Positions 24,430 through 36,494 of a stretch of DNA of 64,000 bases are shown here, in pieces. Under the pieces are notes generated by a model, which saw only the letters and a list, made by a program, of their open reading frames with translations, ran no database searches and was not told the origin of the DNA. The translations under genes were made by a program, and so were the position numbers. The DNA comes from Monilinia fructicola. Taxonomy: Eukaryota > Ascomycota > Leotiomycetes > Helotiales > Sclerotiniaceae. Every line of letters starts with the position of its first letter. The first letter of the stretch is position 1. Location of the stretch: NCBI GenBank assembly GCA_008692225.1, contig VICG01000015.1:823001-887000 (forward strand). Direction: 5' to 3'.

Positions 24430-24931
24430 CTAAACCTCCAGCGCATGTCTACCACTCACAACACCATGATATAAACCGAATCCGAATTTCTCAAATATAT
24501 TAAAAGATTGACTGGTAAATCCCATTCCACCATGATCCCCTTTACCATAACGCATCTCCTCTAATTTATTCTTCCCATTCGCATAATGAAGCAGTACATA
24601 GTACATGGTAGATTCTGCTCGCAGCAAATCAGCTTTTCTAAAATCACCAACCCCTTCTTCATTTTATGTAGATAGAATACAAAAAATTGTCAAGCCGTTC
24701 TCCGCCGAAAAAACAACATCCACATTGCTTACCAGCAGCCATTAGCATGAAGCAAAAAAAAATAAAGAAGATACCAAGAGTAACAGAAACTTTCAAGATA
24801 GATATAATAGTGCAAACTTTCTCGTTCTGTGCTCCTACCCTAAACAACCAAGATTCAACAGGAGAAAACGCCAATCCCCAATGCGCCCTCACTTCTATGT
24901 AGTGCTGTTCATGCGTTCCTTGTTCAATTCG
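24430..24931 (-). CDS. Possible small membrane protein or 3' exons of an unrecognised gene
   Basis: Weakly supported. The last exon (24656-24430) reads naturally and ends YGKGDHGGMGFTSQSF, then GFGLYHGVVSGRHALEV and a TAG, with a coding-like RNY codon pattern. A GTAAGC donor at 24732 and an acceptor ending at 24657 join it in phase to an upstream exon (24931-24733) with a hydrophobic helix (VSVTLGIFFIFFCFMLMAA). A further acceptor ends at 24932. I cannot find the start codon or upstream exons. It begins about 130 bp downstream of the LysM gene stop on the same strand, so it could also be that gene's 3'-UTR. No family recognised. Confidence 0.25.
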
Positions 24932-25063
24932 CTACTAATAATGCCCGCACCAGAATACAATCCAGTATTTCAATATCAATCCTTCTTTCCCCCTTTAACA
25001 CCTCTTCCCCTCAGCGCCCCCTCCAAATCCTCTCTGCCCGAAGTGCCAACTCGACTCAAAGAG

Positions 25064-26895
25064 CTATTCCCTCAATCTACCAGGCGAAAGTTCAAAGCCC
25101 CTCCCATCATCACTCCCAGCCCCATCTAACAATTCAATGAGATCCCCCGATCCATCCCCCGCAACCCCACCGCCATTTAATGGTGTGCCCGGTGTTTTTA
25201 ACAGCTAATCTTCTCACCCAACCTTCAATAGCCGCCGCAGCATTTTCCAGACCTATTCCAGCACCTCCCAAATTACTAGGCGTTGCTGATCCACTTCTCG
25301 CGGGACTATAAGAGCCCTCGGCGATACTTGCTAATTCGTCTCTGAATCCAAAAGGTACTATTTCAGAGTCTAAAATGGAAGACGAAGGTAAAGAATCGAT
25401 TGCGATTCCGGGAATATGCTTTCTGGCCCATGTGTTCAGAGGATCCTGACCAGGTCCTGGGGTCGTGACACCTTTGCCCAATGTTCCTACCCCACCAGGT
25501 CCTCGCAGCCATCCTAGTCGATCCGCAGCTTCATTCACGCTTTCACGTCGGGGACGATTAGCCGCACCGGCTGGCGGAAAATAGCTTCCACTAGTTGATT
25601 GAGAGGGTCGACGTCCTAAATTGCTCGTTCTTCGAGAAGTTGTGCTTGCAGGACTACCTATTGGCTCGCCTGAAGCTCCCGTTTGAGACATACGTGGAAG
25701 ATCGTAAGAACCACGAGGGGTCGATGCGATAGAATTCGTAGCTTGACTCTTTCTTCGCCGTGGCGGAAAGTAACCCAAAGTCCTCCTCGGCATACGAGCA
25801 ATTTCGACTGGCTTAGAATTTGGAGAAGAATCAAAAGTAACCCACTGTACATGCTCCCATGGATTTTCTTCCGGGCGTTCTATCGGAGGCTCCGACCTCG
25901 GTGGCCAACTTTCTGGTGCATCTTCTAAACTCGGCGTTGGAGCGAGCAAATCAATCCCTTGACTCAAATCTTGAGGTGGATCACAGGGACGCCCTTTGAT
26001 TGCGCAAGCATCTACTGGTAGTATAACCACTTCTCGGGTTTGTATTCGAGTCGTTTGGCCAAAACCTATTGGCTTTTCTAAATACCATAGGTTGACAATT
26101 ATATCGTAGAATAACTCCCGCAAGTGTATCCTCTTTCTGCACATGATGTATATAGACCAGTGCGTCACCCTCATCCTCTTGTGTTCTGGTGGAAGTTTCG
26201 TCCACAGATGTCCTCCGTTTGTAATTTCCGTTTACATCGATGGATCCATTCAAATCCGAATGATTTTCGAGAACTCTCGTCATTTTCTGCGTCCGCAAAG
26301 CTGCGTCTCTTTTCCGATTGGCTCCCTGCGCCGATGACAGCTTCATTCCTCTTCTTTTGTTCCGCAGGTCCCCATGCACCCTGGGGTAGTTCAAACAACT
26401 TCTTCACGGAGTTATCTTTCCTCCTCGCTTTGGGTCGATCCAAACTTGCTGTTTTCCTCGCACTGCCTTCACCTTCATCTGTAACTAAATCCCCAGATCC
26501 CCCAGTACCGAACTCGCAAGCCCCTGCAAGGCACTCCAAGAGTTGGACCACCCACTACCCCATGCTGCAGGATTCCCCGGTCCTATTTTCTGATCTCCTC
26601 TTTCCACCGCAGATGTCCCAAAAGCACCCTCCGTAGATTGAGCCACATCATCACCTACCCTCCTCGAAGGATGTCTTGAAGGGATTGGACTTACACCCCT
26701 ACTACTTCCAGCAGGACTACTTCTTCTACTTGTCGTTGTGCTAGCCAATTCCTGTTCAGTACTAACCAGTCTCCTATTTCTTGGTCGTATAGTCGAGGAA
26801 GTCGCTGCACTGGAATCGCTGAATCGTATGTCATTGTCACTGTATAATCGTGATTGCTTCGAGGTTATCGCGGCTGTTCGTGACGATTGTGACAT
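25064..26895 (-). CDS. Intracellular LysM-domain protein, frame broken by indels
   Basis: Fungal protein with one LysM domain and no secretion signal, unlike the secreted LysM effectors. The function of this intracellular class is not established. In order: a Ser/Arg/Thr-rich N-terminus with IRPRNRRLVSTEQE; WSNSWSALQGLASSVLG; a basic region with KKLFELPQGAWGP; the LysM domain (VYIHHVQKEDTLAGVILRYN, then FRKANRFWPNDS, then a conserved Cys in LPVDACAIKGRPC); EENPWEHVQWVTFDSS; a long Ser/Pro/Arg-rich tail; and LENAAAAIEGWVRRLAVK near the end. The frame must change near 26500, 26265, 26045 and 25197, all in homopolymers; the corrected protein ends GRLRE at the TAG at 25064-25066. The start is uncertain: ATG at 26895 (MSQSSRTAA) is preferred, but the frame is open upstream to 27123. 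Same strand as the Zn2Cys6 gene upstream. Confidence 0.78.
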
Positions 26896-27530
26896 GGTTG
26901 TTTCGCGGGCCGTCCGCTCTGGAGACTTTGGCTCATGAGAACATTCGTTGTTTTTGTGTAATTCTTGTTGCGATGGTTCGATTGCTATGTTTCGAATTCT
27001 ATGGGATTTGCTCGTGTCAATAATGAATGTATACTTGGCTTCCTTGAGGACCTTGGTCGCGGGGAACGGACGTTCCAGATTATAGTAAGTTTGGGTTACC
27101 GTGTTCGTCATCCGTAGTAGCATTTATAGTATATATGTCGGAACGTAGGGCACGTGGGGCATCCGCAACTCAATCAAAGACTGCCCACCTCTTCATCCAC
27201 TCACGCCACTCTAGGACAGTACAGAGCGTTTTACCGAAATTGGTTCATATCTTGTTACATGGTGATGATTGTGTAGGTATTTTCATTTCATAGATGAGCT
27301 ATAGGTATCAAGTAATATATCCCCAAAAACATCCGCTTCGATAAATTCCATTCTCTGTCCATTACGAGGATCCCAAAAGTTAAGAATACAGAGCCATGCC
27401 ATATAGAGAGCTATACCTTCAAGCTCCCATGACTACTGTCGAATAATCGAGCAGAATAACTGATCAAGAACTCCTTCAAGCTAGCCTCAGCTTATAAGCA
27501 ACAGGGGACCGTTTTCCTTTTCCAAAATTA
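26896..27530. other. Spacer upstream of the LysM gene
   Basis: About 630 bp holding the probable promoter and leader of the LysM gene and the 3'-UTR of the Zn2Cys6 gene. If translation began at 27123 the first 76 residues of the LysM protein would lie here; that stretch looks less conserved. Confidence 0.45.
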
Positions 27531-30500
27531 TCAAGCGAGGGGTACATCGCCATTCATACCCGTTAAATCACCATTGATTCCAAAAAATTGAAACCTAAGT
27601 ATTATATTAGTACTTTAACCACCAATGCACACATTATCCAACTTACCAATCTTCAACGTTCAAAGTTGTAGGGACAGCTTGTGCAGAACTATTACTCCAT
27701 GTATCACTAGGGCTTTGGCCTTGAGCTTCGTGCATTGGTTGTTCGAAACCTTGCTGCCACATGTTTTGGCTCATGCCGTAATTAGGAACTCCAGCTGTAA
27801 GCATTCCGACTCCTTGGATGGGACTACCACTCATTCCAGGTTGGCCGCGTTGCATGCGCTGAGGCAGTTGATTTGGTTGGTTTTGATTGGGAATTGGCTG
27901 CTGAGGTGCACCCAAATGGGGCATGAGATTTGGGTCGAGGTTAGGATGGTTTGGTGGGGAAAATTGAATGTTATTCAAACTAGGGCCACCTTCAGGGAAC
28001 AGTTGATCTGGTTGAAAGTTCTCCCAAAGAGATTGTGAAATATTTGGGGAGTTTCTGGTAACAAGATATAGATCCGGAGGGGTAGCTGGAACGGAATATG
28101 ACGCATTGAAAGGTGTAGGTGGGCGTGTATGAGGGCGAGAGTTAGAACTCCCATGAATGTGTCCCGATTCTGTCTCTGTTGCGGCGAAGTAATAGGTGGT
28201 GCAGGCATGGAAGAGGAGTTGTAACCTTGGCTTGGTGTCTGTGGTCTGGATCGTTCATATGATTCTTGTGGGGCTGGTCCACTGCTCACACCAAAGTCCA
28301 ATGCCATATCATCATATTTTCTTTTTTGGGGCTCATTCTTAGCCTGATTCAGGCCGTCATGGATGCTCTGCACCATACGTTTATGTCGCTTGCCAGCAGC
28401 TTTCTGAAGGCGCTCCTCAAGAACCTTGTTTCCCAAAATAGACTCAAACAGTGTGTAGACCATCTTGGCCACGAGCCAAACTCTCGATACATCTTTCAAG
28501 CCATTCATGCAAACACGCATCCGCTCCTGGGTAGCTGCAACGATGGAAGGTACCGAAGAGCGCATTTGGTAAACGTGCATGATCAAGGCAGAGAACAAAC
28601 TATAAACTATAAATGCTGGACAGTATCGTAGCTCATCATGTGCCGAAAGATTCTCGATGATGGAGGTAATCATAGCAGCCGCCTGAAACGCAATGTTTCG
28701 AGACGGATACACATTGTCTTCATAAGCACCTCTCTGTGTAGTAGCGGGAGGCATGTGTGCTCTGTGTAACAAGCAGAGTGTTGTATAGTAATTGGAATGT
28801 AGTAGAGCCGCCCAGAACTGATGTCTAGGCATTTCCCAATATACCTCTTTAGGACAATTTGAAAGCCAGTCTGCCAAGGCCATATCACTATGAGTCAGGT
28901 CGATCGCATTTTGCCGTCGAGCTTTTGAAGCTACACTGTATTGCTGTGAGAGAACCAGTCCCATTATTTCGCAAAGTTTAACGTACTGAAGGAAAAACTG
29001 GACATGCATAGGGTCTTGAGGGAATTCAGCAGGCTGATCGTTCTCATCCTCGACGAAATCATCCTCACTAACCATCTCCACGTCAGAATCGTCGGTATTG
29101 ATATGCACAGGACGGCCAAGAGCAACGGCAACAGAACGATCACGGGTAAACAACGTCCACCAAATCCTCTTCCAAAGTCTCTTGTCCGCCTTGCTCAGTG
29201 CAGAACCTTCAACACTTCTATGCATACCGGAGCCTTGCGCTACAATGGTAGCGACCCTGCTCCAATAAAATACGTTCTTCGTTACATCTTCTGGTCCTTC
29301 CCAATACCATCCCATTAAAACCAGAGCTTGTACAATTGTAACCCTGTCATCCTCATAGTTTGCGTCATAAAGGGCTTTAGCACGTTTATAAAATGTTAGA
29401 GCAGCTGGAGTTGTTGATCCATTAGCATCCATTAATTGGGGATTTGTGCAGACCCTGGATCCAGCCAGGAGAATAGCTTTGCAGTAAAAGGAGGGAAGGT
29501 GGATTTTTCGCATCGCGATATTGTTTCATAAACCTGTTTCGGTTGATTACTGGTACAATCGGAGCAACCCATTTGAAATATGCATCGACCAGTTCATCAC
29601 AAAGAGACCTAGGAGGAAGTAAAAATGCTCCCCGCTGATGCAGGATATCAATTTCCACATTATCAAGCTCCGTCAGTCTCGCCCGAGATCCTCTGATATT
29701 CTCTGGTAAAGGGTAATGGACAACATCCGCATTACCATGTCGATCGTGTACGAGTAATGTCAAGTTCGATGACTCTCCCAAATACGCTACCCTTCTGCCT
29801 CCTTGATGGGCGCTCTGGTGAATTTAGGCTTCATGAATTGAGCGTAGGTATTTTCATCATGTTCCCGCTGACGATTCTGAGCTTCGGTAAGAGACGTCGC
29901 CGGTGTTCCATCTGAAAGAGTTGAATGCGGTTGTGCTCCTCGCGGTATGGGTACTCGGGGAATCATTTTGAGGTGATCGTTCGTCGACTGTTTTCTCCTC
30001 GGTCGCTACCCTCGTCAGTTGCAAGCCCTGCAGAGGCCCGAGGTAAATTATACCTATCAGAATCTTTATTTTTGCCATTTGTTTTCTTGCGTTTCGGTGT
30101 TGGAATCTTGCACTCTATCGAGAATGCGACGCAGTTTGTGCAAGGCACCCCTAAACTCGCAGCATCACATCGTACCTATCGACCCATTAATATATACTGT
30201 AGGAGCTGCACGACAATGCGACGCGCGCGATGGATTTTGCGTAACATTACCTTTCTGGCATGGGCATGTCTATCAATTGTCGTTAGCAAATGTTTGTCAA
30301 TATTCGAATCCTTCCTACACAATCACAATCTGCTCCTCGGACCGAGGCATCAAATTAATGGATAAGAAGATGGGCAGATGTGTACATACTTGGCAAGCTC
30401 GTGAAGCTCGTTGTCTTCATCCCAAAAATGTCAGCGCATTGATATATTGAGCAATAATTTCACCATACCTTCTAAATGAGGCATGTCCAGGAAGCTGTGA

Positions 30501-30620
30501 ACTAGGTGCTGCATTTGACCCGGCAGGAGGTTGGTTACTACTCATTTGCGGTTCTGGTGCTGGTGCTGGTGCTGGATATTGACTAGATTGAGCATCTGCG
30601 GGCATTGTGTTTGAGGCCAT
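27531..30620 (-). CDS. Zn2Cys6 transcription factor, FarA/CTF1 type, frame broken by indels
   Basis: Regulator of the FarA/FarB/cutinase transcription factor 1 family, which binds CCTCGG-type elements and activates fatty-acid catabolism and cutinase genes. Exons: 30620-30469, 30414-30390, 30269-30251, 30175-27647, 27594-27531. The zinc cluster is assembled over three exons: RACQ, TCHARK, VRCDAASLGVPCTNCVAF and SIEC, giving C-x2-C-x6-C-x8-C-x2-C-x6-C. The middle homology region follows (QAILLAGSRVCTNPQL, then WYWEGPEDVTKNVFYWSRVA, then WWTLFTRDRSVAVALGRPVH). The last exon gives WFQFFGINGDLTGMNGDVPL. Without the final intron the frame ends early at EDW. Frame corrections are needed near 30263 (extra C inside the zinc finger), 29967, 29793, 29479 and 28182. 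Residues between the finger and TDEGSDRGENS may contain a further short intron. Two microexons (25 and 18-19 nt) are notable. Confidence 0.9.
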
Positions 30621-31130
30621 GTCAGCCGTGAATTTCCCAATGCTCTTGACATGCGATTTTGAAATTAGGAATTAATTTCTCTATTGAATTGTGGTCGGAA
30701 TGATATGTGTACCGCACAGAGTGATTGTCGATGGCAAGTTTTGGTCGTCGCGAAGTTAATAAATCTGGACTTCTCGGTACGGCTATTTTTACGTTTTCGG
30801 GAGTTGAAAGTTGCGCCTGCAAGAAATAATGATCATGTGGGGTTAAACTCAAGGGACAAGCCGTGATCTGCGAATTAGAAGGAGAAGAAGAAGGAGGAGA
30901 AGGAGAAGAAGGAGAAGGAGAAGAATCGAAATTCGCCTGGGTGTAATTAATTAATCTGCTCGTCCCGTATAGTATAGGTACCTCCTACCTAGGCAAGATC
31001 CGTCCGTTTGCGATGAAAATAGTAAACCTGGAATATTTAATAAATCCTATTGTGAAGGTGGTTGATTGTGTTGTATTTAAGATAATTAATAATCATGAAT
31101 TAATTGTGAATTAGAATTATGGATTATAAA

Positions 31131-31206
31131 TTATGACTTATGACTTATGATTTATGACTTATGACTTATGATTTGACTTGTGATTTATGATTTATGACTT
31201 ATAAAT
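31131..31206. repeat. 7-bp tandem repeat (TTATGAC/TTATGAT)
   Basis: About ten imperfect copies of the heptamer TTATGAY, interrupted by TTGACTTGTG. It sits in the AT-rich spacer between the Zn2Cys6 gene and MCD4. Confidence 0.8.
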
Positions 31207-33082
31207 TACGAATTAATTATGAAACTAATTTCTTGACTATCCGACCTAGTAATCTCTCCCCTATTTATGAATTTGAATCGTTTATTCTCTACTTGAGTTA
31301 TTTATTGTTCATTGTTCATTGTTAAGTATTACCTAGTCCATAAATAAATTATAGGTACACCTAAGTATCACCCTAAGGTTAGGGTACCCGAGTAGGCTTC
31401 TAACATATGGCTACGAGCTACTAGGTAGACACCCCTCTATTTATTATTTACTATAGGAATTATAAGATGATATAGTCTACTCGAGTAGATACGTAGTAGT
31501 TATATAAATTAGTATTGTTATCATCTCCAGCCCTGGAGGGCTCTGCTTAAATCTAAGTAAGCGTATATAAAATACTAGATCTACCTAGGTATCGTATTAT
31601 ACATGAAATTGAGTACCTATTAGGTATATACATAATTCACCTATAGTATAAGGTACCTAGGTAATAGTAATAAGTACCCAATGATTACTAGATATATATA
31701 ATCTACTCGGTATTCACCTATCATATGGTAACATAGCCATCTAATAATCACTAGGGCATACATTAGATATAAACCCTATACAACCTATCTACTTGCCTAT
31801 AATACAATTAACTCTTAGTATTTGCCTGGGATGTACATAATCTATTAGGTACCTATTATATAGTAACAATAATAAGTACCTAGTATTTACAAGATATATA
31901 TACATATATACACAACCTATCTAAAATACAGCAAAGTACCTACCTAGTATCTAATAATCACCCCGTAAGTTTTACGCACAACACCCAACCATCCTCCCTA
32001 TAACAGTACTCAGACCACCCCATCTAAAACCACAAACACTGAAGTGACTGAACGCAATGGAACCCTCCTTACTCCATCCATCCACTCCACCCACCCATAC
32101 CATTTCTAATCTCCCATCTCCCATCATCCATCTCCCATCTCCCACCTCCCATCACCCACCTCCCACCCCCAACCTACCCATCCCAACATCCCAAGTTCCA
32201 AGTTCCAACGCCCAACCCCCAAGCCGCCCAACCCCATACCAAACAAGGAACAAACCCATAAATCCCCCCCTCCACCACCCCCGCCAAGCCCAACTCCCTC
32301 CGCAGACCAACATCCCCCTGATCCAAACAACCCTCCATCACACCCGACCAACGTCCAAGCCCGACCGCCTACTGTTCCATCTAAATCAGACGATATCCAT
32401 CCATCCATCCATCCACCCATCCTTCCTCCCTTCCATTCGATACCCACCATCAGCATCGAGCATCCCGTCCGCACTTCGTACATCCATCCCCAAACCCAAC
32501 AGCCAAAGCCTCCTTGCACCTCAAAACTACCTACCGACCTACCCACCCTACCACCATCCAATTCACAAAACAATCAAACAATCACCCACCCACTGCGGGG
32601 TGCGCAGCGGGGCTGATAAGAACAAGGTAGGTATGTAGGTAGACCATCCGGTCATTCGTCGTTCGATTCCCTACGAACATGCATGCATGCATGTACAGTA
32701 CGCACCATTGCATCCATGCACACGCACGCATCCATACCCCCCCCTCCCTCACTTGGACGAAAGTGATGCTGTACATCCAGTACTGTATTTAGCATACCAT
32801 ACCATACCATACAGCGCAACGCAGGCAGTAAGTGCACATGGGAGGGACACCGACTTCGATGGAAGACCATAATGCGAGATTGTTTCCGCGACGATCGGGG
32901 CCCCGCAATGGTGCATATGTCGCTTGCTGTATATCAGAAACGTGCGACGCGTGCTCACCGACATCCATGTGTGAAGTTGGAGTTTAAGGTTCGGCGATGG
33001 TGTGTACAGCAGTGGGATGGAAAACCTCGGTCCTTCCTACCCAGGGAATCCCTACGTCACTACATTACTACGTTACTACATT

Positions 33083-33121
33083 ATGCGATATGCGATATGC
33101 GGTATGCGGTATGCGGTATGC
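33083..33121. repeat. 7-bp tandem repeat (ATGCGRT), ~5.5 copies
   Basis: Two ATGCGAT copies followed by three ATGCGGT copies and a partial one. It lies about 100 bp beyond the MCD4 stop codon, so it may fall in the 3'-UTR of that minus-strand gene. Confidence 0.9.
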
Positions 33122-33216
33122 CAATTTTTTCAAATCCATATGGGATATCGAATAGATCTCGTCATTGTAGATCGTGACTCTATCATCATTACAATATATA
33201 CATCTCTTATACTACT

Positions 33217-36200
33217 CTAGGTACTTTTCTCATTGACAGAAGCCTTTACCTTGTTGCTTCCATTGGTCAACTTCTCCTCCCTGATGACCCCCCCAAGCTC
33301 CCGTTCTTTTTCGTGCTGACTTGAGTTATCCTCGACTTCTACGCCAGCAATAAAAAGCTCGCTGACACCCTCTAAGCTAGCTACAAACAGACAAAGCAAG
33401 CTTGCAATTATAAAGTGACTAATCGTGGATCCGATTTCTAGCCAAGATCCTTCATCCTTAACCACCCAGAAGAAGTGTAGCGTTAGGAAGTCGCTAATGG
33501 CAATCACTACCATGAATAAGGCCGAGGGCGCGACGCCGAGTCTCTTGTTCAAGATACCGAGATTGGCTGATATCAACGCAAACGGAATCATGAGCTTCAC
33601 AATCAACAAAGCTCCTTGTGAGAAAGGATCAAAAACTGGAATTAGGCGATTCACGCTGTCCAGACTGAAAGATGAGACGGAGGCCATATTTCCCGTGCTG
33701 AAAAACGCAGATTGCAAAAGTATGAGGAAGAACAGAGATATCCGTGCATCTGTCAATGTGAGAGAACGGAATGGAGAAGAGGATAACGACGCGGGAATTT
33801 CTGGTGCTGGGACACCATTCGTCTTGACAGTTGTTAGGTTAGTAGTATATTTGTGAATACCATGTTCTAAGAGAACCCATGTGATAAGGGTGGCAGAAAA
33901 TGCCAAATAGAATAAGCCTTCGTAAGAGATTGTGAGAATGACAAAAAAGTGGCGCAAATGTCAGAAAAATAATCATTAATCTGTGTAAATAATGGTTGTT
34001 GGGCTGTAGGCGATGCAAAAAGGGCATTATCAAAGACGCCACTTGATTCATGTCAGCTTTCCCCAGATTATCCGGGTGTTCATGAGCTTACCAATTAAGC
34101 ACCAACCAACTATTTGGTTACCTCGAGGAAGTCCCATTCTTGCCTGTAAGGACATTGCTGTCGATCTCGTAACAATCATGGACAGGACAATCAATCCAAT
34201 CTGTTTGACAGGTCAGAATTCATTCTGCAAGTTATCAAGTAGGATTTCTCACCTGTGCTCCGATGAGCGAGCGGGATAGAAGGTTGTTGGCTGGCGCGAT
34301 GGAGTCCCCTGCCATCTTGGATTTTTGCCAGTAGCTTCCTTTCGAAAGCAAGATACAATACACCAACGGCTACCATCAAAGCACCGCCATACAAACTATG
34401 GGCAAGATTAGTTACAGCGCCAATTATTCATGATAATAGCAACCTACATGAGATCTATATTTTCGATTTTCATTGCCGGGAGTAGTGTAAAAGTGCTCAT
34501 TCCCACACAAGACGCAATCCATGTTAGCGTCAATGCCTTGTTCTTCTTCAGGAACTCCAAGCCGTAGAACGCCGGCCAGAAAGTTGCCCCAATGAACAAA
34601 ACAGAGAAAATCTCTCGGTGGGTATAGCCCCATGCCTATTGATGGGTGAGTATGAATACGCCGTAGATTGTACAGAGAATGACTTACGAGAGATTCAATT
34701 AAACCTAAGAAAATGGCAGTCTTTAGAAATATCCCTATGTAAGCGAGAGGGGACTTAACATGACCGAACAGTAATTTACCGCCTTCTGCGAGAGCATTTC
34801 GACGAGCGTATACTTCTTCCCAGAACGCCACGGGAAATACAGCATAGGCATAATATGTCAGGGGTGATTCTGATACAATAAAAGAAGCAAAAAGAGCAAC
34901 AAGAATCGAAGAGAAAAAAAGACTGCTCGCCAATGTTCTGGAAGTCTTGGAATTTCCGTGTAGAACGTGAAGATCAATAACGGTGGTGAGGGCAAATGTG
35001 ATCCACCCTAAATATCCCATTGTAATTAAGGCTCTGAGGAACAACCAATCATAGGTTTGAAGATATCGAAGACCAGCTAACCCAAGCCTTACAAGTTCTG
35101 CAGTCTCTCGAATTGCTTCTTCATGTTGACCTCGGTCAATCAGACTTCTGATATCAGCTAATCGATGCTCGGCCGTGTGATTATCGTCTCCAAGTCCTGC
35201 AAATGGCTGATACCTCAGCTCGGTAGCCTTCTTATGCTCCTCTTTGATTCGATACATATCAAGAATGCCCCTGGCATTAGCAAGAAAAGCTTCCGCTTTT
35301 TGGGGAATATCCGCTGCAAGATATGACAAGGGCAATTCTCCAACGGAATTGACTGGAAAGTCAAGGCCAACTAAATATGCCATAAGAGCTGCAACATCTG
35401 CCTGGGAGACATCATGCCGATGAATATGATTCATTCCCCAGTCTGAAGATAGCTCATCGTGACCAGGTGCAATCCCATGGGCTTGCACGACTGGCTTCGC
35501 CACTCCAGATCCCCAAGCAATCAATGGAGTGCGTGTATTATCTGGGTGTCCATCGCCGTGACTTCCCCAATCGCTCATTCCGTGATCAGCCGTGAAGACA
35601 AAAGCAGTCTTACCGTCATGATAGAAATCCTCGATAACCTTTGTTACTTCCTTGATGCCCTCATCCACAATTTTGAGGTTGTAGAGGTATTCTTTCGAGT
35701 ATGGTCGGTAACCATGACCTGTGGTATCCAGGCCGAGGAGATGCAGAAAAAAACACATTCTTGTCTTGTCTCAATGCAGCATTTAAAGTAGCATTTGAAG
35801 CCGCTTCTGCGAACAGAGCCTTGACCCTATCAAATACCCAGATATCCAAATGTAGAGCTGCCTTTGAAAAGTCTCCTCCTCAGCAGAATATGTATAAGCA
35901 TCGACACGACCTGGCACAGCCCCCAATTGAAACATTGGCAAAATATCCGGACTACCCCATGACCAAGTGTGTCTACTCCTATTAAAAAACGCTATCAAAA
36001 TTCACTGGGTTGAGCTTCCACCCAGTAGTGACTGCCGAGACATCTTCATACAAACCTGCAATGAGCGCAACATGTCCTGGACGGGACTCTGTAGGAACCC
36101 GAGTGTGAGAGACGCCGAAAGTACCATGGCCAATAACCCGCGAGCGGAGGAATGGCGCCAGAGGTCGCGGGACGAGATCTTCTTGCGATTCGGGGTACGG

Positions 36201-36494
36201 TTCTGGGAACGATTGAAAAGCTTTATCTGCGCGCAGGCCATCACCTGCAGAAGAAAGGTATCAGTCCGTGGCAATCGCATCCAATAACAAGAAAAGAGAT
36301 CCGACACACATACCTACGAAAAGCACCAAAACGCTTTGCGGGAGCTTCCACTCCAGCTGGCCTCTCTACGCCGAATGCGCGCATCCCAGTCACGATGGGA
36401 CTCACAAAATAGATGTCAAAGATTGAATAAATATATACACCAAATGGAACGCCATCGCAATGGCCAGGAAGCCAAAGCGATTCACTCGAGCCAT
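33217..36494 (-). CDS. MCD4: GPI ethanolamine phosphate transferase 1, frame broken by indels
   Basis: ER membrane enzyme (PIG-N/Mcd4) that adds ethanolamine phosphate to the first mannose of the GPI precursor. Six exons inferred: 36494-36314, 36244-34688, 34635-34448, 34395-34253, 34200-34092, 34041-33217, all GT-AG. After one N-terminal helix ([15 protein letters not shown], then [12 protein letters not shown]) comes the luminal alkaline-phosphatase-fold domain: [11 protein letters not shown], the catalytic Thr region [20 protein letters not shown], and [19 protein letters not shown] with [20 protein letters not shown] binding metal. The C-terminal half is multi-span (for example [20 protein letters not shown]) and ends basic. 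Frame corrections are needed near 36430, 36329, 35986, 35875, 35750, 34307 and 33945, five of them clear homopolymer insertions. Catalytic motifs are all intact, which argues for sequencing error over decay. BST1, which acts on the same anchor, is the upstream neighbour on the same strand. Confidence 0.93.

Larger units (their letters stand above)
30621..33216. other. 2.6-kb spacer: AT-rich block then C-rich low-complexity block
   Basis: No gene supported. A purine run (GGAGAAGAA)n lies at about 30880-30927. From 30960 to 31990 the DNA is very AT-rich with many TACCTAGGTA/GTACCTA motifs and degenerate repeats. From 32050 to 32650 it is C/A-rich low complexity that yields a Pro-rich open frame of 193 residues, which I reject as a protein. 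Near 32680 there is a GCATGCAT run, near 32795 a CCATA run, and at 33083 a 7-bp tandem repeat. Confidence 0.55.

Noticed and set aside
32057..32638. 193-residue Pro/His/Ser-rich open frame
   Set aside because: Arises from C/A-rich low-complexity DNA with CCATCC and CCCACC runs; the opposite strand is equally open and Gly-rich. No domain or splice signals.
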